Below, in pieces: positions 54,313 to 63,242 of a stretch of 63,412 nucleotides of DNA. Under the pieces are notes generated by a model. That model was given only the letters and a program-made list of their open reading frames with translations. It ran no database searches and was not told where the DNA came from. The translations under genes and the position numbers were made by a program. How positions within the stretch are numbered: position 1 is the stretch's first letter; the number at the start of each line of letters is the position of its first letter. This DNA comes from Cohnella sp. GbtcB17 (lineage in GTDB: Bacteria; Bacillota; Bacilli; Paenibacillales; Paenibacillaceae): NCBI RefSeq assembly GCF_019091135.1, contig NZ_JAGXJW010000052.1:1-63412 (forward strand), read 5' to 3'.

Positions 54313-54830
54313 TATTCTACGAGAATCAGATCTCTCTCTTCCAACTCATCATTACTCTTTATATAGTCTGCCGATAGCCATTCGTAGTGAACCAATCCGA
54401 TTTTTTCAGCTAATTGATAGGCCGGAGAATGTTCATAATCGAACTCATCCATTTCAAAAATTTCTTCTAAGTCACTCGCTTCTTTGCCTTGAGAGGATAT
54501 CAATTCTTTAATTACATCTAAGTTGTAGACATTTTTTTCGATATGGATCTCATCCGTCCAATCGCAGGTGTACTCAAAAACGACGCGATCCTTTTCAAAT
54601 ACTCTAAACTCCCATCCATGATCCTCTGCGTAAATATAATGAACGAGCAGTCCGGGATTACATTGAATGACGGATTCGCTGATATCAAAAACCTGTCCTT
54701 TTATGAGGAAAGTAACCCATCCTTTCGTTTCGTTAAATACAAATCCCTGATGGCCAGCGTCCTTAATGAGCTTTATCGCTTGTTCCCTGTCCTTAGTTTT
54801 TAAATGATAGCTTGCACTAAACTCACTCAT
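54312..54830 (-). CDS. Hypothetical protein, operon of unknown function
   Basis: The 172-residue acidic cytosolic protein is not recognised. The N-terminal DREQAIKLIKDAGHQGFVFN followed by alternating strands (WVTFLIKGQVFDI, HYIYAEDHGWEFRVFEKDRV) suggests an alpha/beta fold; the C-terminus is very acidic and helical. ATG at 54830 has GAGG 8 nt upstream. It is 18 nt from the membrane-protein gene upstream. Confidence 0.65.
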   Translation of the reverse strand: MSEFSASYHLKTKDREQAIKLIKDAGHQGFVFNETKGWVTFLIKGQVFDISESVIQCNPGLLVHYIYAEDHGWEFRVFEKDRVVFEYTCDWTDEIHIEKNVYNLDVIKELISSQGKEASDLEEIFEMDEFDYEHSPAYQLAEKIGLVHYEWLSADYIKSNDELEERDLILVE

Positions 54831-54848
54831 CTGGAGCACCTCATCATA

Positions 54849-55289
54849 TTATATGTATTGGATTTCATGTAATGCAGTAGGAAGTCCTTCATCCTGGTCA
54901 TTGTGATCTGACTTCCAGCCAAAGGAGAGTGATAATATAAAATGAATAAAAATCATTAGTAAAATGGCTGCTATGAAAAATAATCTTTTTCGTTTTTTCT
55001 TGTCTTTCAGAAAAAACAAATTATAGAAGATGAGCACGATTGCGCTTGTAATCCAGCTAAAGAAGAGAGCCAAGAGTTGACTCACTAATACTCCAAGATT
55101 TATTGAGTTCGTATGTAACTTATACATGATGGCTTCAAAAGATAAAGCTATGATGACTAAAACGAGGGTTTCTGCAAGTGCAATAATCAGCTTGTACTTA
55201 GGAGCTGTTTTTAGTTTCGCAAGAGATAGAAGAATGGAAATAAAGATGATGATCGCTAAAACAATAAAAATTTGAATAAGTGTCTGTAT
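54849..55289 (-). CDS. Small four-helix membrane protein with likely non-AUG start
   Basis: The frame codes for about 146 residues with four hydrophobic helices and a Lys/Arg stretch (KDKKKRKRLF). From ATG at 55127 only the last two helices would be made, and that ATG has no ribosome site. The frame stays open and strongly hydrophobic upstream (IQIFIVLAIIIFISILLSLA) to about 55295 without ATG, GTG or TTG. AAAGGAG (55298-55304) lies 8 nt before ATA at 55289 and 2 nt before ATT at 55295. A rare ATA or ATT start is therefore inferred. The function is unknown. Confidence 0.65.
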   Translation of the reverse strand: MQTLIQIFIVLAIIIFISILLSLAKLKTAPKYKLIIALAETLVLVIIALSFEAIMYKLHTNSINLGVLVSQLLALFFSWITSAIVLIFYNLFFLKDKKKRKRLFFIAAILLMIFIHFILSLSFGWKSDHNDQDEGLPTALHEIQYI

Positions 55290-55393
55290 CTTAATAGCTC
55301 CTTTAGATGTTTAATAAGTTGGCTAAGACTTATTTACACAACATATTCGTTGAATGCGGAAATAATCCTGTCTGTAATGAATCTACGTGATAA

Positions 55394-55675
55394 CTATTCT
55401 GCATCTTTCAAACTCGTCGCTGAATCCAAAATCAGAGAAACACCGAGCTGAAAGCCATATACAAACGCGGATAACATGCCTGCTTCTTCCAGCTGGGAAA
55501 ACAAGTCTAGCAGCTGTTCTAGATCTTCATACGCTGCTCCATCCAGTCTTTTTTGCCATACTTTCATCGCTTCGGTGATCTGTTGATTGACTGCGCGGTA
55601 TGCTGGATCATTGGAGACAATCTGTTCGACGGGAATGAGTTGCCCATTATACAGCTGCTCAAGCGGTTTGCGCAC
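55394..55675 (-). CDS. Small helical protein (DUF6809-like)
   Basis: The 93-residue soluble protein is predicted all-helical (VWQKRLDGAAYEDLEQLLDL, then EAGMLSAFVYGFQLGVSLIL). Proteins of this type are common in Clostridia and Paenibacilli, often near mobile genes, with no known function. GTG at 55675 has GGAGGAGAGG upstream. The family call is from general resemblance. Confidence 0.6.
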   Translation of the reverse strand: MRKPLEQLYNGQLIPVEQIVSNDPAYRAVNQQITEAMKVWQKRLDGAAYEDLEQLLDLFSQLEEAGMLSAFVYGFQLGVSLILDSATSLKDAE

Positions 55676-55811
55676 GATCCTCTCCTCCGTACACACTTCA
55701 TTCTTATGCCAATAACTATGAAGTATAGATTAGTGAAGGGACGTTAACATGATTTTAGCGATAATATCGCTAAAAAAGTGCTAGTGGATACATTGAAGGT
55801 GCACCAACAAC

Positions 55812-55848
55812 AAAACCCGCCGCAGCTTCCCAGCCCCGGCGGGTTTTC
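55812..55848. terminator. Terminator of AraC-type gene
   Basis: AAAACCCGCC pairs with GGCGGGTTTT, just past the stop of the minus-strand AraC gene. Confidence 0.75.
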
Positions 55849-55854
55849 CTCGCT

Positions 55855-56661
55855 CTACAATCCCCGCCGATATGCGCTCGGCGCCATTCCATACCTTCTC
55901 TTGAACAGCCGCGAAAAATGGAACTCATCATAAAACCGCAGTGAAGCGGCAATCTCCTTGACTGTCGCATTGGTGGTCTCCAATGTCGCCTTGGCGGAGG
56001 CGAGCTTCAGCTCTTGCACGTACTGAGTGGGCGACATGCCGGTGCGCTCGCGGAACCTAACATAAAAGGCGGTGCGCGACAGTCCGCTCAGCCGGACGTA
56101 CTCGTCTACCGGGACCGACGTGCCGATCTGCTTGTGCATCCGGTACAGGATGTCGTCGAGCTCGGGATGGCGGCTGCGGCCGTAGGCGGCGCGTTCCTGC
56201 GCGAACAGGTGCAGCAGCTCCTGTGCGGTGAGGTGTACGGCCATGCCGTAGCCGGCAGGCTGAAGAATGAGGCTGTCGATCAGGCGCTCGCACAGTCGGA
56301 CGGCATCGGACATGCGCCCGGTCGATACCGGCCGCCAGGCGGCAAGTCCGAGCTGGTCGGCGACGTCCAGCGGATCGAAGTGAAGGAAGTAGAACTTCCA
56401 GTCGCCGCCCAGGCAGCGATATGAGCAGGGTACGTCGCCTGAGACGAGGAGCCAGGTGCTTGCCTCCATGAATTCGCTTGTATCCCCGTACATGATGCTC
56501 CCCTTGCCTTCATAGGTGACGAAGAGGCCCGCGCTCATGAAGCCATGGGGCTTGAATGCATGGTAGGTATCGTTGGCCTCAACCTTCCAGATGGACTGGA
56601 AGCGAAAAGCCGGCGCAACGAAGTCCTCGTCCAACTCGTAAGGAACATCCATCGTGGCCAT
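55855..56661 (-). CDS. AraC-family transcriptional regulator
   Basis: The 268-residue protein has an N-terminal cupin-like sensing domain and a C-terminal AraC pair of helix-turn-helices (VDEYVRLSGLSRTAFYVRFR and VKEIAASLRFYDEFHFSRLF). It is divergent from a phytanoyl-CoA dioxygenase-like gene 128 bp away and probably controls it. ATG at 56661 is chosen; an earlier in-frame frame extends over the intergenic region without support. Confidence 0.86.
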   Translation of the reverse strand: MATMDVPYELDEDFVAPAFRFQSIWKVEANDTYHAFKPHGFMSAGLFVTYEGKGSIMYGDTSEFMEASTWLLVSGDVPCSYRCLGGDWKFYFLHFDPLDVADQLGLAAWRPVSTGRMSDAVRLCERLIDSLILQPAGYGMAVHLTAQELLHLFAQERAAYGRSRHPELDDILYRMHKQIGTSVPVDEYVRLSGLSRTAFYVRFRERTGMSPTQYVQELKLASAKATLETTNATVKEIAASLRFYDEFHFSRLFKRRYGMAPSAYRRGL

Positions 56662-56789
56662 CGTCCCGCCGCCTCTTTTCACATGAACATTTTGTACGAT
56701 TATACATGGATTCGCAACGGTCTTCAATGGAAGTCGCCGCGGTCTCTCCCTATACTGAAGCTACAATCGACGACAGGAGTGAGACGCGC

Positions 56790-57611
56790 ATGATGGTAAA
56801 GGTAGGGAGCCGGGAGCTGGAGCTCGGCGGGGAGCATCTGACGGAACTGAGGGACTCGAACGATATCAGGCATGACTTTGACGCCCTGCGCGCCAGAATG
56901 GCGGAGGACGGCTATTTGCTGCTGCGCGATTTCCACGATCGGGAGGAGGTACTGAAGGCCAGGCACGCGGTGCTGCGCAAGATGGAGAAGATGGGCAAGC
57001 TCGACAGGGATACCCTGCTTGAGGACGGGGTTATGGCGGACGGCAGCAGAACGCTGTTTTTCGGCGGGACGAACGAGGATCTGCCGGAGCTGCTGAACGT
57101 GCTGAACGGGCAGCGGATCATGGGTTTCTTCGATGAGCTGTTCGGCGAGAAGTCGATGACCTATAATTACAAATGGCTGCGCGCGGTCGGCAAGGGCGAC
57201 TATACGGGCGCGCATTATGATATCGTGTATATGGGCCGCGGCACGCACAATCTGTACACCGTCTGGTCTCCGATCGGCGACATCAGCTACGCGATGGGCG
57301 GTCTGGCGATGTGTCTGGGCTCGCACCGGTTCGAGGAGCTGAAGCGCACCTACGGCACGAAGGATTCGGACTGGGACAAAGTGAACAATTACACGGACGA
57401 TCCGCTCGTCATCACGAGCAAGTACGGCGGCAAGTGGGCGACGACCGAGTACCGGGCGGGCGACGTGATGATCTTCGGGATGTACCTCATGCACTGCTCG
57501 CTGGAGAATACGACGAACCAGTATCGGCTGAGCGTGGACACCCGGTATCAATCCTCCCTGGAGAAGGTCGACGAACGCTGGGCCGGGAAAAAACCGCGCG
57601 GGCATTTCTAG
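56790..57611 (+). CDS. Phytanoyl-CoA dioxygenase (PhyH) family protein
   Basis: The 273-residue Fe(II)/2-oxoglutarate dioxygenase-type protein has the iron triad H142 and D144 in AHYDIVYMG and distal H235 in LMHCSLENTT, followed by the Arg in YRLSVDTRYQ that would hold 2-oxoglutarate. It hydroxylates an unknown small molecule. It is divergent from an AraC regulator. AGGAG is 10 nt before ATG at 56790. Confidence 0.86.
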   Translation: MMVKVGSRELELGGEHLTELRDSNDIRHDFDALRARMAEDGYLLLRDFHDREEVLKARHAVLRKMEKMGKLDRDTLLEDGVMADGSRTLFFGGTNEDLPELLNVLNGQRIMGFFDELFGEKSMTYNYKWLRAVGKGDYTGAHYDIVYMGRGTHNLYTVWSPIGDISYAMGGLAMCLGSHRFEELKRTYGTKDSDWDKVNNYTDDPLVITSKYGGKWATTEYRAGDVMIFGMYLMHCSLENTTNQYRLSVDTRYQSSLEKVDERWAGKKPRGHF

Positions 57612-57637
57612 GCCCAAGCTGGCAAGGAGCGTGTCGG

Positions 57638-58156
57638 ATGAAGGTTAGGCTGAGCGACTACAGCAATGAATGGGTGCGGCTTTACGAGGACGAAGTCGCG
57701 TTTCTAGGCGCGATATTCGGGGATGAGATCGTGCGCTTCGAGCACTTCGGCAGCACGTCGGTGCCGGGCATGAAGGCGAAGCCCGTCATCGATATGATGG
57801 GCGTGGTGCGGGACATCGAGCGGATCGATGCGTATAACGACCGGATGCGCCTGCTCGGATACGACGTCGCCGGAGAGTGGGGCATTCCCGGCAGGCGGCT
57901 GCTGCGCAAAGGCGGCGAGGAACGGACGCATCACATTCATTTTTATGAGACGTATAACCCTCAGATTGAACGGCATCTTGTCTTCAGAGATTACTTGCGT
58001 TGTCATCCGGCGGAAGCTGCGAGGTACAGCCGGTTCAAGGAGGAGCTCGCCGAGCGCTACGCGCGCACGAACGAATACAGTCCGGCCAAGAAGGCGTTCG
58101 TCAGCGAAATGGAGCGGCTGGCGCTGGCATGGTATGCCGAGAGGCAAGGGCGTTAG
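57638..58156 (+). CDS. GrpB family nucleotidyltransferase-like protein
   Basis: The 172-residue GrpB-family protein has the family block HFGSTSVPGMKAKPVIDMMG, which carries a nucleotidyltransferase-type GSTS and acidic residue. The substrate is unknown. It follows the dioxygenase gene by 26 bp with AAGGAG upstream and is probably in the same operon. Confidence 0.86.
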   Translation: MKVRLSDYSNEWVRLYEDEVAFLGAIFGDEIVRFEHFGSTSVPGMKAKPVIDMMGVVRDIERIDAYNDRMRLLGYDVAGEWGIPGRRLLRKGGEERTHHIHFYETYNPQIERHLVFRDYLRCHPAEAARYSRFKEELAERYARTNEYSPAKKAFVSEMERLALAWYAERQGR

Positions 58157-58158
58157 TG

Positions 58159-58346
58159 CTATCGTGCAAAAGTGCATCATTTTAGGTGCCATATGACGGG
58201 TTTGGGTGATCTATCGTGCAAAAGTGCACGTTAGCCCGCTTCTCTGAACAGGATTGATACTTATTGAGGCTAAAACCCTGCACTTTTGCGCGATAGGCGA
58301 AGCGACGAGCGAGAGCTGGTCTCGATCGTGCACTTTTGCACGATAG
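58159..58346. repeat. Four copies of an 18-bp motif in inverted pairs
   Basis: CTATCGTGCAAAAGTGCA occurs at 58159 and 58211 on the plus strand and, with one base different in the first, at 58279 and 58329 on the minus strand. Direct copies are 52 and 50 bp apart. The four copies fill the gap between converging grpB-like and XRE genes. The arrangement could fold into a large hairpin or act as protein-binding sites. Confidence 0.8.
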
Positions 58347-58373
58347 ACGGTCGGGGATGCGAACGGATCAAGT

Positions 58374-59204
58374 TCAGCCTTCCGATGCATCCAACAAACG
58401 CTGCAATCGCGCCGCCGTATCCGCCGAAGCGGTAAAGATCATGACCTTCAGATCCGGATGGGTCGGCGGCTGCAAGGTCACGTGCTCGAACGCCATCTCT
58501 CCGATTCGCGGATCGTACTTTTGCTTGCGGTGATCGGTCGCCGCCTCGACATCGTGCATCGGCCACAGCTCGCGGAATAGCGGGCTGATGCGCATGAATT
58601 CCTCGATCAGCACCTTAAACCGCTCGTCATTCGGAAAGCGTGCGTAATCCGCGCGAAACCTTGCGATCAACACGCGCGTTCTGGACGCTCCGTCCATGAG
58701 GTCGGGCCCCAGCGTGGTATCCGTCAGCAGATGCCGCATCCAGTTGAACATCTTGTCGTCGGATGAGGCAGGGATATGAAAAACCAGCTCAGCCGCCTTG
58801 TTCCACAGCAGCAGGTCCCAATATCTGCCGAGCACGAACGCCGGGTGCGGGTCCAGCGCCTGGATCATTCGTTGCAAGCCCGTGGCGATATCGCGATCTT
58901 CTTCCTCCGGCTCCTGCTGATCCGATCTGGCCAGAAGGTGAAGATGGCGACGCTCGTCCTCGGTCAATCGCAGCGCCTTGGCGATATTGTTCAGCACATC
59001 CTCGGACGGGTTAACGCTGCGTCCCTGCTCCAGGGAGGTGTACCAGGAGGTGCCGATATGGGCGAGCTGGGCGACCTCTTCCCGCCGAAGTCCCGAGGTC
59101 CGCCGCCGACCATAGGAGACCAGTCCGACCTCTTCCGGCGTCAGCCGCTCCCGGCGTATGCGCAGAAATTCGCCCAACGATCTTCTGGAAGCAACTACTT
59201 CCAT
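58374..59204 (-). CDS. XRE-family regulator with MmyB-like ligand domain
   Basis: The 276-residue protein has an XRE helix-turn-helix (RTSGLRREEVAQLAHIGTSW) and the PAS-like MmyB ligand-binding domain that begins at ALDPHPAFVLGRYWDLLLWN. Such proteins sense fatty acids or other small molecules and often control a neighbouring oxidoreductase; here a divergent epimerase-like gene lies 117 bp away. ATG at 59204 is preferred because GGGGAGG lies 7 nt upstream. Confidence 0.87.
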   Translation of the reverse strand: MEVVASRRSLGEFLRIRRERLTPEEVGLVSYGRRRTSGLRREEVAQLAHIGTSWYTSLEQGRSVNPSEDVLNNIAKALRLTEDERRHLHLLARSDQQEPEEEDRDIATGLQRMIQALDPHPAFVLGRYWDLLLWNKAAELVFHIPASSDDKMFNWMRHLLTDTTLGPDLMDGASRTRVLIARFRADYARFPNDERFKVLIEEFMRISPLFRELWPMHDVEAATDHRKQKYDPRIGEMAFEHVTLQPPTHPDLKVMIFTASADTAARLQRLLDASEG

Positions 59205-59321
59205 CTCCATTCCTCCCCGTATCCTGACACTCCCAAACCTACGATAAACGCAGGAGGGAAGCCGACTGCTCCCTCTATTATACTGCCCGTATAGCAACTA
59301 AAAAACGTAGGAGGGCTTAAC

Positions 59322-60164
59322 ATGAACACTTTTATCACGGGGGCTACAGGTAAAGTGGGGAGCCGGTTTGCGCAGCGTATGCTGCAGCGCGGCCATCGCG
59401 TGACCTTGCTGGTGAGAAACGCCGAAAAGGCGGACGGGCTTCGCCGGCAAGGGGCGGAGATCGTGGAAGGCGATCTGCTGCGGCCGGACGACTATATCGG
59501 CGTGCTGCAGGGGAAGGATGCGGTGATTCACTTGGCAGCGCAATTCCGCGGCGTGGACGAGGAGACGACCAGAACGGCCAACCTCGACGGCACGATCGCG
59601 CTGGCGCATGCGACCTTGCAGACGGAAGTGCCCAGGTTGATTTTTGCCAGCACGAGCACCGTCTATGGTTCGGTGGTCCGTACGCGGCCCAGCCGTGAAG
59701 ACGACGAACTGAGCCCGACCCAGGCTTATCCGCTAAGCAAAGTGGAGGCCGAAGCGGTGCTGCTGCGGCTTCATCGCGAGCAGGGCTTGGGTGTTCGGAT
59801 CGTTCGGCTGCCGTTCGTCTATGGCGACGGGGATCCGCATATCGTGGAGATACTGCCGCACTTGCGCAGCTGGCATCCGGCCAAACGCATGCACATGGGG
59901 CATCATGCGGATGTCGCTCAAGCCCTGCTGCTCGCAGCGACCATGCCGGGCATCGATGGCCGGATCTACAACGTGGGCGACGATGCGCCGATCACGGTCG
60001 AGGAGCTTCGGCAGCTTCATGGCGGCGAAGGCGCACCCGAGGCGGAGCAACAGCCTTTGGATCCGTGGGACATGATCGTCGATACGACGCGCATTCGGGA
60101 AGAGCTGAACTTCCGTCCGATCTATCCGTCCTTCTATACGGCAAGAGACGCAGGGGCGATATAA
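59322..60164 (+). CDS. NAD(P)-dependent epimerase/dehydratase family protein
   Basis: The 280-residue extended SDR has GATGKVG for the cofactor, the strand HLAAQFRG, catalytic Ser/Thr in FASTSTVYGS and YPLSK. It resembles nucleotide-sugar epimerases but could act on other substrates. It is divergent from an XRE/MmyB regulator, probably its controller. GTAGGAGGG precedes the ATG. Confidence 0.87.
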   Translation: MNTFITGATGKVGSRFAQRMLQRGHRVTLLVRNAEKADGLRRQGAEIVEGDLLRPDDYIGVLQGKDAVIHLAAQFRGVDEETTRTANLDGTIALAHATLQTEVPRLIFASTSTVYGSVVRTRPSREDDELSPTQAYPLSKVEAEAVLLRLHREQGLGVRIVRLPFVYGDGDPHIVEILPHLRSWHPAKRMHMGHHADVAQALLLAATMPGIDGRIYNVGDDAPITVEELRQLHGGEGAPEAEQQPLDPWDMIVDTTRIREELNFRPIYPSFYTARDAGAI

Positions 60165-60204
60165 TCGAGCGTCGAAAAGGCCTTGAATTGATAAAGGAAA
60201 TGGA

Positions 60205-60239
60205 AAAGGCGACCTCTCGCGAGGCCGCCTTTCTCTTTT
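60205..60239. terminator. Terminator between converging genes
   Basis: AAAGGCG-CCTC pairs with GAGG-CGCCTTT around TCGC, followed by CTCTTTT. Confidence 0.7.
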
Positions 60240-60268
60240 GCGCAAATCCCGACCGTCCCGCCCGAACC

Positions 60269-60859
60269 TTACGCGCGTGCCTGCGCGCCTGCCGCCTCCG
60301 CCGTATACAGACTCTGCTCGCGCGGCTTCAGCCGCCCGGTCCAGATGCACCAGCCGGCGCCGACGTAGGCGAGCCCCCAGAAGAAGGCGAAGTACTTGTT
60401 GTCCGCGATGGGCAGGAACATGCTGGCCATCATGACCACGAACAGAATCGGCACCCACACGGGGAACACCTTGGCGCGGAACGTCAGAATCGTCAGCAGC
60501 AGCGTACCGCCCATCATGCCGATCATATTGCCCATGCCGGTGATCGCGACCGCCAGACCCTCCGGCGGATTTTCCGCCGTATCGACGATAAACGTCGTGA
60601 ACACAAGCGCCGTCGTCAAGACGTTGCCGATGACGATGCCGAGCGCGCTGAGGAAGCCAAGCACCCCCGTCTCCCGGGCTTGCGCCAGATAAAGCGCGAA
60701 CGAGCCGGCCGACATGAGCACGCAGGCGATATAGCCGAACGTCAGCTCTTGCGGACTGTCCGTCCCCCAGGCCAGCGAAGTCGGCGTCATGCCCATCCGC
60801 GCGATGCCCGCCACCAGGCAGATCATGCCGAGCCACCGCAATATTTTTGCTTCCGTCAT
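60269..60859 (-). CDS. Six-helix membrane protein of unknown function
   Basis: The 196-residue protein has about six hydrophobic helices with short loops and a Met-rich middle (ITGMGNMIGMMGGTLL). No family is recognised with certainty. AGAAGGATGGATG precedes the ATG by a few bases. It is divergent from a histidine kinase gene and may be part of its regulon. Confidence 0.72.
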   Translation of the reverse strand: MTEAKILRWLGMICLVAGIARMGMTPTSLAWGTDSPQELTFGYIACVLMSAGSFALYLAQARETGVLGFLSALGIVIGNVLTTALVFTTFIVDTAENPPEGLAVAITGMGNMIGMMGGTLLLTILTFRAKVFPVWVPILFVVMMASMFLPIADNKYFAFFWGLAYVGAGWCIWTGRLKPREQSLYTAEAAGAQARA

Positions 60860-61060
60860 GATTGATCATCCATCCTTCTCTTGTCGCGTGAATTGACCTA
60901 CGAGACTAATCATACAAGCGGCGAGGCCGGGACCGACAGGGCAATCGCGACTCAAAAAGACGGGAACCGGCATTCCCGAATCCGGGAATTTTGCGGCGAG
61001 GAAGCGGGATTTTGCGCGTGATTCGTATTCAACGACGGAGAGGCCCAGTATAATGAAGCC

Positions 61061-63187
61061 ATGGAAAACGTTCGATGGATGCGTTGGCCCGCGTGGCTCT
61101 TCGGCCTTCTCTTCGCCGCGACGGCGGCGCTTTACTTCAACTGCATACCGGCTTACTACGACAAGCTGCAAGCGCAATGTCTGGCCCAGGGCTGCGGCCT
61201 GTCCGTTCCCGCACTGACGCTGGACATCGCAGGGCTGTCGGTCGCGGAGATCTCGCTGATCCTCGTCGCGATTGACGTCCTCTTTACGCTCGTCTTTTAT
61301 GCGTCGGCGCTCATTCTGCTGTGGAAAAGCCCGCGCGAGCCGGTCGGGCTGCTGGCCGCGCTGGCCATGCTGGCCTTCGGGACGACGTTTCCGTCGCTCG
61401 TCAACGTAGCGTCCATGCAGGGCTTGTTCGCTTATTATTGGTTCCAGGGCCTGTCGGCGATCGGCTGGATGTCGATCTCGCTGTTCTGCCTGCTGTTCCC
61501 GAACGGGCGCTTCGTCCCCTCCTGGTCCAGGTATGCCATGCTGGCCATCGCGGCGGTCAACGTAGCGGGCTTCGTGAAGGGCGGCCAGATCTGGAGCGGA
61601 CTGCCGGGCTCGGAGCTGTTCTCGCTCGCCTGGTTTCTGGCGTTCACGGCACTCCTCATTTATGCGCAAATTCGCAGGTTTCGCGTCCACTCCTCCCCGG
61701 CGGAGCGGCAGCAGACCAAATGGGTCGTCTACGGCGTGGCGATCGCGTTCGTCGGCTTTGTCGTCATCAGCATCCTGTTCGATCCGCGGTTCTACGACGG
61801 CAAGGCGAGCAACTTCATTTACCTGAATGCCGGTCTCCATCTGGGCCTGTCCGCGCTCCCGATCACGCTGACGCTCGCCGTCCTGCGCCGCCGGCTCTGG
61901 GATATCAACCCGCTCGTCAACCGCACGCTCGTCTACGGGGCGCTGACGCTGTGCATCGTGCTGCTCTACGCGGGAGCCGTGCTCTATCTGGACCGGCTAT
62001 TCCGGGCGTGGAACCCGTTTGTCGTCTCCCTCATCGCGACCGGTCTGGTCGCCGCCGCCTTTGCGCCGCTCAAGGAATGGCTGCAGCGGCGGGTGAACCG
62101 GCTCATGAAAGGCCGGCACGACGATCCGTACGCCGTGCTCCTCGAGCTCGGCAGCCGGCTGACCCAGCCGCTCGCGCCGGACGCGATGCTGAAGGCGCTC
62201 GCCGTCCAGGTGCAGGGCGCGCTGCGGCTGCCGTACGTCGGCATCGCGATCGAGATCGAAGGCGAGGAGACATTCATCGCCGAGGCCGGCGAGCGCCGGG
62301 AAGGATACGACGTCCATGCGTTCCCGATCGTCTACCGGGGTCCGGCGCTCGGCACGCTGTACGCGCTCGGGCGCTCGCCCGGGGAGGCGTTCACGGCCGA
62401 CGACGAACGATTCCTCGAGCTGCTGCTCCGCCATGCGGGTCCGCTCGTGAACAACGCGGACATGCTGCAGGCCATGCGGCGGCTGACCGAGGACCTGCGG
62501 GAATCGCGGGAGAAGCTCGTGCTCGCCCGGGAGGAGGAGCGCCGCCGGATTCGCAACAATTTGCACGACGAGCTGGCGCCGCGGCTCGCCGCGCTCGCCC
62601 TGAAGACGGCGACGGCCCGCAAGGTCGTCGAGCGGGAGCCGGCCTCCGCGGCGGCCATCCTCGAGGATCTCGGACGGGACATCCGGACGTCCGTCGGCGA
62701 CATCCGCGCGCTCGTGAACGATCTTCGTCCGCCGGCGCTCGACGAGTTCGGCCTGATCGGCGCGATCCGGATGCGCGTCGACGAGCTCGCGAAGACGTCG
62801 GCCGACCGGCTGGCGGCGGAGGGCGCGGACGCCCGCATCGCCTTCCGGATCGATGCGCCGCGCGAGCTGCCTCCGCTGCGCGCGGCCGTCGAGGTCGCGG
62901 CCTACCGGATCGCGACCGAGTCGGTCGTCAACGCATGGAAGCATGCGGAGGCTGCCGTCTGTCAGGTGACGCTCGGCATCGAGGCGGACGGACGGCTGAT
63001 CGTCGAAGTCACCGACGACGGCGTCGGCGTCGGGGCTCCGAGGCTGCCGGGCTGGTCGGGCCAGGCGGGCGGCGGCATCGGGCTTGTATCGATGCGGGAG
63101 CGGGCCGCCGAGATCGGCGGGGAATTCGCTATCGGGCGCAGGGATGGCGGCGGCACGCGGGTATGGGCGGCGCTGCCGCTGCAGTAG
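61061..63187 (+). CDS. Membrane sensor histidine kinase (NarL/ComP type)
   Basis: The 708-residue protein has about eight N-terminal membrane helices, a GAF-like region (about 365-480), a HisKA_3 dimerisation domain with phospho-acceptor H502 in NNLHDELAPRL, and an HATPase_c domain (N-box TESVVNAWKHAEA, G-box TDDGVGVG, GIGLVSMRERA). It resembles ComP-like kinases that pair with LuxR-type regulators, encoded next. The ribosome site before ATG 61061 is weak and Met 7 is an alternative start. The signal is unknown. Confidence 0.89.
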   Translation: MENVRWMRWPAWLFGLLFAATAALYFNCIPAYYDKLQAQCLAQGCGLSVPALTLDIAGLSVAEISLILVAIDVLFTLVFYASALILLWKSPREPVGLLAALAMLAFGTTFPSLVNVASMQGLFAYYWFQGLSAIGWMSISLFCLLFPNGRFVPSWSRYAMLAIAAVNVAGFVKGGQIWSGLPGSELFSLAWFLAFTALLIYAQIRRFRVHSSPAERQQTKWVVYGVAIAFVGFVVISILFDPRFYDGKASNFIYLNAGLHLGLSALPITLTLAVLRRRLWDINPLVNRTLVYGALTLCIVLLYAGAVLYLDRLFRAWNPFVVSLIATGLVAAAFAPLKEWLQRRVNRLMKGRHDDPYAVLLELGSRLTQPLAPDAMLKALAVQVQGALRLPYVGIAIEIEGEETFIAEAGERREGYDVHAFPIVYRGPALGTLYALGRSPGEAFTADDERFLELLLRHAGPLVNNADMLQAMRRLTEDLRESREKLVLAREEERRRIRNNLHDELAPRLAALALKTATARKVVEREPASAAAILEDLGRDIRTSVGDIRALVNDLRPPALDEFGLIGAIRMRVDELAKTSADRLAAEGADARIAFRIDAPRELPPLRAAVEVAAYRIATESVVNAWKHAEAAVCQVTLGIEADGRLIVEVTDDGVGVGAPRLPGWSGQAGGGIGLVSMRERAAEIGGEFAIGRRDGGGTRVWAALPLQ

Positions 63188-63242
63188 CGGGCGCACCGCG
63201 CACGAGGGCGGGCGAATCAAACGCGAGAGGAGGCAAGTGCCG

